Shown piece by piece: positions 19,718 to 25,623 of a stretch of 25,623 bases of DNA. The position numbers and the translations under genes are program-made. The notes below the pieces were generated by a model. It was not told the DNA's origin and made no database searches. It saw only the letters and a program-made list of their open reading frames with translations. The stretch's first letter is position 1. Each line of letters opens with the position of its first letter. Origin of the DNA: Chara braunii (Eukaryota; Streptophyta; Charophyceae; Charales; Characeae); NCBI GenBank assembly GCA_003427395.1, contig BFEA01000138.1:2858783-2884405 (forward strand), in the 5' to 3' direction.

Positions 19718-20326
19718 TGTGATGCCCAAAATTGCACACCGCAAATGAGCACCTCTGATATAGTGGGCAACCGGCCTTTTAGGCGGTGACTTCCAGGCAA
19801 AGCAGTCTCCCAAACAACGGGTACCTCGTCCCTTTCGGAAGGAAACATCAGTGCAGGTCTGATATCATCCGCTACAGGCCCTAGACTCAGACTTCAGGAC
19901 TGGTACCTAGACCTAGGCCTACCGGACTCTCTAAAACTCACATGACCTCTACAGGTACTGACTTTTTGTCTTCTTCTGCTCGGCCTACTGCTACTCAAGT
20001 ACTACCGGGCCTACACTACCGCTTCTTGAGTGTGCCCCTAAGCTACCCCTTCGGGCACTTGAGTGTTTCCCCTCTGCAACCCTCAAAGCCACGGCCAAAA
20101 GTAAGTACCGGCTCAATGGCCTCACAAGCAAACAAGTACCCTGGCGGGTCACACACGCACTCAGGCAGACGTACACTTAGACAGGCACACGGGAACCAGC
20201 AAGCACACACACACACAGGCTTAGAAATCTCATCAGAAAGCGAGAATCTCAACAAAACACTCGTTCCAGAAGCAAAACTGAAAAATCAGCAGGATTCTCA
20301 GTCTGTGTTTATGCAGGTCGTTACAC
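19718..20326 (-). repeat. Probable 3' LTR of the chromodomain gypsy element
   Basis: On the minus strand, directly after a purine tract, the sequence begins TGTAACGACC at 20326-20317, a TG-type LTR start. A matching inverted end TGTGATGCCC (plus strand, 19718-19727) closes a 609-bp unit with 7 of 10 terminal bases shared. The upstream edge is well placed by PPT and chromodomain; the downstream edge is a guess, because no second LTR is in the window for comparison. No TSD can be tested. The 137-codon plus frame at 19942-20355 lies mostly inside it and is not treated as a gene. Confidence 0.5.
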
Positions 20327-20341
20327 TACCCCTCTCCTCAA
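20327..20341 (-). promoter_or_regulatory. Polypurine tract of gypsy element
   Basis: The minus strand reads TGAGGAGAGGGGTAG immediately before the LTR start TGTAACGACC. A PPT primes plus-strand DNA synthesis in LTR retrotransposons and abuts the 3' LTR, as seen here. Confidence 0.65.
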
Positions 20342-20475
20342 GAGTGTCCCTTTGAGTGAGTAACTCACTCTGAGTCCCTGCAAAATGCATCGTAGGAATA
20401 AACAACGAAGAGAGCAGTTGTATGCTCATAGGAAGTGAGAATCGCAGAGGATTTTGGCTGCTGATAGGAAGCAAT

Positions 20476-22290
20476 TTATCGTTCATAAGCTTTGATGACT
20501 CGAGGTGCGCTCTTCTGTGACGTCTTTCTTAGAAATCCAGTACAGAGCATCTAACCGGTGATATAGAAAATGAAGTTGATACTACATGTTTCTCCCTATC
20601 CCACTATGCCAACAATTATGTCAATCTCATGACCACCCTTGATAACACGAGGGATCCTAGGCTCTCGATAAATAAAGGAATCAGGAGCGACATACAGATA
20701 CAGTTTTGACGCGTGAAAGGCCGAATACGTGCGATAATATGAAGGACCAAACGAGTCATCCCCCACCACCTTCAGAACCTTCCAAGGGTCAAAGTAAAGA
20801 GGAAAAAGTTTACGCGACACCCCCTCTTCCTTTGAAAATTCGGCCATCTTGACCCGGATATAACTTCCCACCGTGAATGGCGCGAGCCTGCGCTTCTTAT
20901 TAGCTATTTGATCATGGCATGTTGTTACTTGTTCATTACCGCAACAACAACTTTGAGCAAGCGATCATACTTGGCGCTGTAACCAAGCACATCTGACCAG
21001 GCGACTGATCAGGAAACAAGAAGGATAGAGGATTGTGAATCTGCCAACCATAATGCAACCAATTTGTGTCATTCCGATGGCGGAGTGAGAGGATGTTGTT
21101 ATACAACCCCTTCACCGTGCGCAACTCTTCATCCCAAGAGTTTTGATCGGGAACAATAAGGGCACGAAGAAGTTTTGTAACAGTCTGGTTGTTCTCCTAA
21201 GCCAAACCATTCACTTTAGGATATAGATCACATGTCCTCTTCAATTTGATGTCGTAGAGTTGGGAAGTGAAGTCCTTGCATTCCGCACTGATGAACCAAA
21301 TGTCCCGATCACTCACAAGAGCTTTCGGGGGACCATATTCCAGAATGTACTTCTGATGGAACTCACAAATCACAAGGTCGGTTGGGGTGTGAGGTGGAAA
21401 TGGAATCAGATTCAGAAACTTGGAGAAGCGGTCAACAATCACCATATCTTGTGAGCACCCTCTCTCGCTTAGCTTTCCCATGTCTGCAAAGTCAATAGAA
21501 ACAGACTCTCTGAGACCGTCGGGAATGGGGAAAGGTTTCAGCAACCCATAGGGCTTTTGTCTAGATGGCTTGGTCGACTTGACACTCAGCCACAAATTTG
21601 AGGGCAGATCCGCTCATAACGACCATTTCGTCAAAATGGACATTTTTATTTTTTGAACGAAATTGAAACCGAGTTTTTTGGCCGAAAACTCGTCAAAATT
21701 TGTTGTTCCTGAGGGTCCAGCGTTTTACAAACGCTGGACCTCCTGGCTGTATATGGACCAAACTTGAGACCAGGCACTTCCAGGCAGGACTGCCTGGAGG
21801 TACCTGGTCTCAAGCTAGGGCCATGTACAGCCAGGGGGTCCAACGTTTTACAAACGCCCGACCCTCAGGAACAACAAATTTTGACGAGTTTTCGGCCAAA
21901 AAACTCGGTTTCAATTTCATTCAAAAAATAAAAGATGTCCATTTTGACGAAATGGCAGTTTCATTACATGTCAATCAAACTATTGCAACAGACTTCAGTA
22001 TGTTTTCTCAAAACCGAAAAGTTCACTCCGGCTATGAGTCAGGTCCAAGAAATAAGTGCAAAGAGGCTCACGGTTGGGTACACACAAACGGTTGAGCTTT
22101 CCATAGAGTAGGAAAAACAAATCCTCACTCTCATGAAAATCAGGCTGACTGTTGGGGTCACCCTTGAGCTGTTCAAGGATAGGACTGAGGTTCGGATCCT
22201 GGGCAGTTTGCTCTTCTAACTCCTCCTTCAGTTTCCTTTGGAGGTCAAGTTTACAAGGCATGTCATAAAATCGGGGTGGCAAAACAAAGC
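20476..22290 (-). pseudogene. Ty3/gypsy integrase and chromodomain (interrupted, broken)
   Basis: Blocks in order on the minus strand: a stretch before the zinc finger (FHESEDLFFLLYGKLNRLCV, about 22130; DLTHSRSELFGFEKTY, about 22030); the zinc finger, cut by a 343-bp insert (21618-21960) and resuming at SALKFVAECQV with its second Cys changed to Asp; the integrase core (SVSIDFADMG with Asp, MVIVDRFSKFLNLIPFPPH, ALVSDRDIWFISAE with the second Asp, 21530-21290); the core end (about 21130-20990); the C-terminal barrel (KRRLAPFTVGSYIRVKMAEF, PWKVLKVVGDDSFGPSYY, FHASKL, 20900-20690); IPRVIKGGHEID; and a frameshifted chromodomain remnant (WISKKDVTEE, then APRVIKAYER and a stop at 20476-20478). Chromodomains steer integration to marked chromatin in chromoviruses. 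No gag, protease or RT is present; similarity ends near 22290. Inactive. Confidence 0.88.
21614..21964. mobile_element. 343-bp palindromic foldback element with TCAT duplication
   Basis: The insert 21618-21960 starts AACGACCATTTCG and ends CGAAATGGCAGTT, flanked by TCAT at 21614-21617 and 21961-21964. Its two halves are inverted copies along nearly the whole length, with the symmetry centre at 21788-21789 (CCAGGCAG, GA, CTGCCTGG). The arms share long identical blocks such as CGAGTTTTTTGGCCGAAAAC and AAATTTGTTGTTCCTGAGGG. It encodes no protein. It splits the integrase zinc finger of the gypsy element, so it inserted later. A transcript would fold into a hairpin of about 165 bp. The superfamily is not assigned: a 4-bp TSD and AAC termini fit none I can name surely. 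Confidence 0.88.
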
Positions 22291-22588
22291 ATGGCCAACT
22301 CGATTTTAATAGCTTTTCTTATGCTTTGATTCAAACAAGTGAAGGCGCGCTGCAGGCAATGCCCGTGGCAGCAGCGTGGGAAAGGGGAAGAGCGAGTAGG
22401 GGGAAGAGATGGGGAGCATAAAGAGGCAGTGAAAGACAGGAAAGGACACAGTTTGTGATTTCTCTTTATGACACAAAGTTTCAATGACCACAACTCTTTC
22501 TAAGGGAGTCTGGACATAATGGCAGTCAGGTGCATGCAGCGACGTGCATAGAGTATTGTAATGTTTGCTATCACAATTCCACAAAAAA
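22291..22588. other. No gene recognised
   Basis: The minus frames of 76 and 105 codons (22263-22623) overlap each other in different phases and show no family. The right edge of the gypsy fragment lies near 22290. Confidence 0.35.
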
Positions 22589-22733
22589 AGCATGAATGCC
22601 AGACTGTTTCGTTGGACTTTCACCTACTCATCAGGAAGTTGAACCCCGACAATCTGCCCGCGACGCATTGATCGATGGACTAGGACTCACCTATGTGTGT
22701 TGTCATCAATGTCATATCACTCTACACAACCGC
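22589..22733 (+). repeat. Segment repeated at 23675, conserved peptide frame (copy 1)
   Basis: From ATGCCAGACTGTTTC onward this segment pairs with 23675-23808. The shared reading frame gives PDCFVGLSPTHQEVE here and PDCFIGLSPTRQEVE in copy 2. Of the codon differences most are at synonymous third positions. Similarity continues weakly (ATCAATGTC, CACTCT, ATGA). The frame here starts at an ATG and stays open to a TGA at about 22737. The family is not recognised; it may be the tail of a repeated gene or retroelement. Confidence 0.45.
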
Positions 22734-22739
22734 ACATGA

Positions 22740-22816
22740 GCATCCTTTGGGACATCCCTTAAAATTGGAACACTACAGAGACGATTAGCATGGCCCCTGC
22801 GAAAGGAAGACACAGC
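22740..22816 (+). ncRNA. U6 snRNA-like sequence, probably a pseudogene
   Basis: From about 22740 the sequence follows eukaryotic U6 spliceosomal RNA: a 5' stem-loop remnant (TCCTTTGGGA), GGGACATCC, TAAAATTGGAAC, the ACAGAGA box that pairs with the 5' splice site, GATTAGCATGGCCCCTGCG with the AGC triad, and AAGGAAGACAC. Against the standard U6 core I count about eight differences in roughly 60 nt. The base matching the metal-binding bulged U of the internal stem-loop is A. After GACAC the U6 3' third is not recognisable, although a TTTT occurs at 22848. Upstream I see no plant USE and only a weak TATA-like CATATCA. A truncated or chimeric retropseudogene is most likely. Confidence 0.75.
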
Positions 22817-22963
22817 CCTTGCCGTTCTTGCAGGGGGAGTGTTGGGATTTTGCTCTTGTGTTTCTTTTCGATGATTTCCCGTCTTCTTGGTGTGCTACAA
22901 AAGTCTATGAGGGAATGAGGAGTCGCTGTGTCCCCTGGTGTGCTCAAGATGGCAACACAGCAT

Positions 22964-23105
22964 TTTTTTATTTTTTTTAATATTTATTTTATTAGTTTTT
23001 TAAAAGGAAAAATGCATTCCAAAGATAGGTCGAGGCCGGGGACGTCACAATTCAACCCGGGGTTATCCTGGGAGCCGTACCCAGTTTCACTTATGAGCCT
23101 CCGCT
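22964..23105 (-). mobile_element. SINE-like family 2, copy A (degraded)
   Basis: The plus strand shows an A/T-rich tract (22964-23010), then ATTCCAAA, GGGGACGTCACAATTCAACC and CGGGGTTATCC, followed by a CTGGG-N7-CCCAG hairpin (about 23071-23087). The same blocks in the same order occur at 24205-24410. On the minus strand this is a short body followed by an A-rich tail. No TSD was found for this copy. No coding capacity. Confidence 0.55.
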
Positions 23106-23570
23106 CGCGACAGAATCCTGTCTGTCCCGGACTTTGTACTCGTCCTCTATCCCGATGTATCCTACTGGAAACCATTTCTTAAACCCTAAAACCCAGGGGT
23201 CCAGCTCATGTCTGCTCCTCTGTCGCAAGAGCAGGGTAAAGCGTTTGGGGGACCATGACTCCATGAGTGTCTTTCCTTATTACTTCTCACTTCTTGAGTC
23301 CCATGATTCCGTAGGTGCCTCAAGCGCTGGCAAGGGCCTGTCTTGCGTCTGTGAGTGTCTGAGAGACGATTGACATACGGTCGTCATGGAGCCGTTTTCC
23401 CGTCAAGGTTCCCCAGGCGAGTCTGAGAGTGTTGCCCATTATGGTCCGGACCCCAACTTGCCATTCCCCGGCACCTCCTTTTTGAACTTATCAATGATGT
23501 CTTGTTGTTTGGCTGGGTCTTCCCGAATACGTTTCCTTCTTTGACGCCAATCGGAAAGCATTTCATTTTC
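23106..23570. other. No gene recognised
   Basis: Only short frames of fewer than 85 codons and no RNA gene. Unique-looking DNA between two repeats. Confidence 0.35.
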
Positions 23571-23573
23571 CCT

Positions 23574-23642
23574 TGTTCAAAAAAGAAAAAAAAAAGAAAA
23601 AAAAGAAGGAAAAGGATGACATGCATAAGTCAAGAAATGTTC

Positions 23643-23672
<30 letters not shown>
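23574..23672. repeat. A-rich tracts (AAAAAG-type, then a long A-run)
   Basis: Interrupted A-tract with G at about 23579-23608, then a pure A-run at about 23644-23672, directly before the repeated peptide segment. Lys-rich frames through it are artefacts. Confidence 0.85.
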
Positions 23673-23674
<2 letters not shown>

Positions 23675-23677
<3 letters not shown>

Positions 23678-23808
23678 CCAGACTGTTTCATCGGATTGTC
23701 ACCAACCCGTCAGGAGGTTGAGGGGGCCACATTCAACACACCAATGTCGATGGCATTCATGCCATCTCTGCTCCCCCACTCTCTACACTTCCTTATGATC
23801 ATAAGTAT
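23675..23808 (+). repeat. Segment repeated from 22589, conserved peptide frame (copy 2)
   Basis: Begins CTGCCAGACTGTTTCATC and encodes PDCFIGLSPTRQEVE in frame, then GATFNTPMSMAFMPS. It directly follows the long A-run, so the A-run could be a tail of an upstream insertion or an insertion point. See copy 1 for the comparison. Confidence 0.45.
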
Positions 23809-23938
23809 CTGCAAAATGTTGTTCCCTGATGGGTTGAGTTTTGATGCCTTACGCACACACAATCAGGGTAACCATTGATGTGAGTAAAGTCTACCACTTT
23901 CTCAGGGGTATTGCTAACTCCACCAATGTGGCGAGTTC

Positions 23939-23975
23939 TTAACTTCTTTTTTTTTTTTTTTTTTTTTAACTTCTT
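23939..23975 (-). mobile_element. T-tract insertion with 10-bp TSD (tail-only)
   Basis: Direct repeats TTAACTTCTT at 23939-23948 and 23966-23975 flank only a T-run (23949-23965). On the minus strand this is an A tail bounded by a target-site duplication, the same arrangement as at 9205-9250. Slippage is possible but does not readily explain a 10-bp exact repeat. Confidence 0.55.
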
Positions 23976-24194
23976 ATCCATCAGTCAAATGCACCCTGGG
24001 CAGACTGGTTAGCGACATCAATACAGACAAACCTGGTTCATTGAAGTATTCAAAGAATCCCAAACCAGACTACCTGAGTGCTGCTCACCACATCAAAGAT
24101 CAAACCCAATCCTGCTTCCTGCCTTTGCAACACTATCAGCTGGTCTCTCTGTTCGGGATCTGAATGGGTGATGATGACAGACATTCGTCGGAGT

Positions 24195-24420
24195 GGTAAC
24201 ATGGTTTTTTTTTTGTTTATTTGTTTTTGTTTTTGTTTTTGTTTTTGTTTTTGTTTTTGTTTTTGTTTTTGCAAGAACACATTCAGTTATATTCCAAAAA
24301 CACACATTTGACACCAGGCGGGGGACCTCACAATTCAACCCGGAGTTATCCCGGCAGCATCAGCCCGGTTTCGCTTCGATTCCACATATTGAAGCTTACT
24401 GATCAGATCAGGTAACATGG
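24195..24420 (-). mobile_element. SINE-like family 2, copy B, with 10-bp TSD
   Basis: GGTAACATGG at 24195-24204 and 24411-24420 flank a 206-bp insert. On the minus strand it begins TGATCTGATCAG, carries GGGATAACTCCGGGTTGAAT and TGTGAGGTCCCC, then TTTGGAATATAAC, and ends in (CAAAAA)n plus an A-run. The block GGATAACYCCGGGTTGAATT is shared with copy A, and its GGGTTGAATT part loosely recalls a pol III B box. That likeness is weak and no A box is convincing. There is no ORF. Frames through the (TTTTTG)n tail on the plus strand are artefacts. Confidence 0.78.
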
Positions 24421-24496
24421 GTTTAAACTTTAAACTTCAAAGAGTTCATAGCTCAATACGAAGCATCAAGAAGGAGTCTATGGATGGGATTGAAAC

Positions 24497-24618
24497 TAGC
24501 AGCAGCCCCCGAAGACAACGTAAGGTCATTATAGCTGTATTTAGACTAAACGAGATGCCCCAAATACAGCTATAATGACCGTGCGTTGTATTCGGGGGAA
24601 GACTGTAGCAGCAGCCCC
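24497..24618. repeat. 93-bp hairpin flanked by 13-bp direct repeats
   Basis: The inverted repeat at 24506-24598 has arms of about 37 bp (CCCCCGAAGACAACG... and its inverse ...CGTTGTATTCGGGGG, sharing GGTCATTATAGCTGTATTT exactly) and a loop of about 18 nt. TAGCAGCAGCCCC occurs at 24497-24509 and 24606-24618, partly overlapping the left arm. The unit may be a tiny foldback element with a target duplication, or a small-RNA-like hairpin. Confidence 0.7.
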
Positions 24619-24689
24619 GTGGGTGACAGGGTTGGCCACACATGAACAACGGCAGGGATAACCAGAAATTGAACCTAAAGTTTGTATAT

Positions 24690-24849
24690 CATTGGGACGC
24701 TGGACCCACCGGTTTCCATCAGGTGCCGCTCCCCTCCAATAGATGGAGCAGCCCGACAGCCGAAGCCTCAATCCCGGTGGCTGTCTTACTGCCATTGGGG
24801 ATAAGAGGCCTCGCAAGAGGGCTTTCCCAAAAAAAAAAAAAAAAAAAAA
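24690..24849 (+). mobile_element. LINE-tailed SINE-like element (or LINE 3' end)
   Basis: It begins at or before GGGACGCTGGACCC, with a degenerate hairpin at 24699-24720 and GCTCC...GGAGC at 24728-24749, as in the LINE 3' ends. It then has its own 80-bp body containing a GACAGCC...GGCTGTC stem (about 24757-24784), and ends in about 20 A (24830-24849). The extra body between hairpins and tail differs from the LINE copies. The left end and TSD could not be set. Confidence 0.6.
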
Positions 24850-25536
24850 GGATCTATTTGGGGATTCCGCAGATCTTTGAGGCTTCAGCCTCCTGACGAG
24901 TACTACCTGCAAGTCAGAAGAAACAGTGTGTGAGCATCTGTTTTCTAGCCTTTCATTTCTTTTTTCTGCTCCCCTGTTGCTTTTTTGAAGTCTTGTATTT
25001 GTACCGGTCTTCCCTTCTTTTCACGCTTTGTGGCCTTTGCATGACATTGTTTGGTTTCCTTCCTTGGGCATACCTGGCTGCAGCCTCCAGGCTTCATTTC
25101 AAGTCTCGTCGTTTACACGACGTGCTGTGCAGCGCAGCATGCCGCACAGCTTGCCCGGAGGCTTCCACTGCAGCTGCTAATCACTATCTAAGCTCCTTTG
25201 AACGACTGGACCTTTACTGGTTAACAGATAGTGAACAATAATCATCTTTCACAAATATCCTTCGTGCCACACTGCGGTTTAGCATGAGAGGACAACCACC
25301 TCCTCAGAGTCTTCTCTGCACTTGCTCTCCACCAATGATCTTCTTCTCCCTGTGCTTTGCCTGAAAGGCTGAAATGGATAGACATGAAAATGATGAAGTT
25401 ATGTTGTCTTGTCATGCTCTCTAGGGAACACAAATTGGCAATTACCCTACATTGCGTACAACGTCTAAAATTCACTGCAGGAACAAGAAGATGACGAAGA
25501 AGGACGATAAGTCCACTGAGTCTCGTAGTATCTATG
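24850..25536. other. No gene recognised
   Basis: A plus frame at 24930-25241 (103 codons) starts with a non-ATG GTG and a hydrophobic stretch; a minus frame (25580-25242) runs through the tandem repeat. Neither shows a family. Confidence 0.35.
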
Positions 25537-25623
25537 CTGTTGAAGATCCATATTCCATATCTATTCTGTTGAAGATCCATATTCCATATCTATTCTGTTG
25601 AAGATCCATATTCCATATCTATT
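25537..25623. repeat. 29-bp tandem repeat array, cut by the window end
   Basis: Three consecutive units start at 25537, 25566 and 25595, each beginning CTGTTGAAGATCCATATTCC and ending CATATCTATT, with essentially no differences. The array reaches the last base, so its true length is unknown. Units of identical sequence with no spacers make it a minisatellite or satellite. Confidence 0.95.

Noticed and set aside
19942-20355. 137-codon plus-strand ORF
   Set aside because: It overlaps the PPT and probable LTR of the minus-strand gypsy element and shows no family.
22740-22848. Functional U6 gene
   Set aside because: No USE or clear TATA box, a changed base at the catalytic bulge, and no U6 3' third.
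24050-24415. Several overlapping ORFs with FLFLF, FVFVF or KQKQ runs
   Set aside because: They all read through the (TTTTTG)n tail of the SINE-like element.
25537-25623. CRISPR-like short repeats
   Set aside because: The 29-bp units abut with no spacers, and the context is eukaryotic. It is a tandem minisatellite.

Overview
This is nuclear DNA from a eukaryote, almost certainly a green plant or streptophyte alga. It is a repeat-rich intergenic stretch with no bacterial gene organisation: broken retrotransposons, A-tailed short elements, foldback elements, long homopolymers, microsatellites and an assembly gap (Ns 12348-12393, plus one N at 18042). The LINEs carry a zf-RVT-type C-terminal zinc motif, as plant L1-type LINEs do, and one gypsy element ends in a chromodomain remnant. 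A charophyte such as Chara is my guess from the style of the Ty3/gypsy proteins; the sequence does not prove it.

Layout. 1-2770: unassigned DNA, first GC-rich then AT-rich, with two coding-looking but unrecognised ORFs (318-641 without an ATG; about 1162-1500 with a hydrophobic N-terminus) and a 70-bp tandem duplication. 2773-4275: a decayed Ty3/gypsy pol fragment whose RT end is inverted relative to its RNase H/integrase part. 4524-6216 (minus): C-terminal half of a diverged LINE. 6240-8910: low-complexity G-, C-, CT- and AC-rich DNA without a recognisable gene. 8921-9170 (minus): a short A-tailed element with a 7-bp target-site duplication (TSD). About 9925-11531 (plus): a 5'-truncated LINE with a 345-codon ORF and a 69-A tail. 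12394-18545 (minus): a nearly full-length LINE with 5' hairpin, ORF1, ORF2 (endonuclease, RT, zf-RVT, C-terminal tail), 3' double hairpin and TAAA/TAA tail. 19133-19333: a TA-flanked MITE. 19718-22290 (minus): 3' end of a chromodomain Ty3/gypsy element (integrase, chromodomain remnant, PPT, probable 3' LTR), with a 343-bp palindromic foldback element inserted in its integrase zinc finger. 22589-25623: U6 snRNA-like sequence, two copies of a conserved short peptide-coding segment, a second SINE-like family (one copy with a 10-bp TSD), a 93-bp hairpin, another LINE-tailed short element and the start of a 29-bp tandem array.

How the parts relate. Three LINE copies share one C-terminal architecture. 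Two of them, plus two short non-coding elements, carry a related double hairpin near the 3' end, and paired substitutions keep its stems. This looks like a LINE/SINE partnership in which short elements borrow the LINE's 3' recognition structure. Tail-only insertions with TSDs suggest the same machinery also produces extreme 5' truncations. No host gene could be assigned with confidence.
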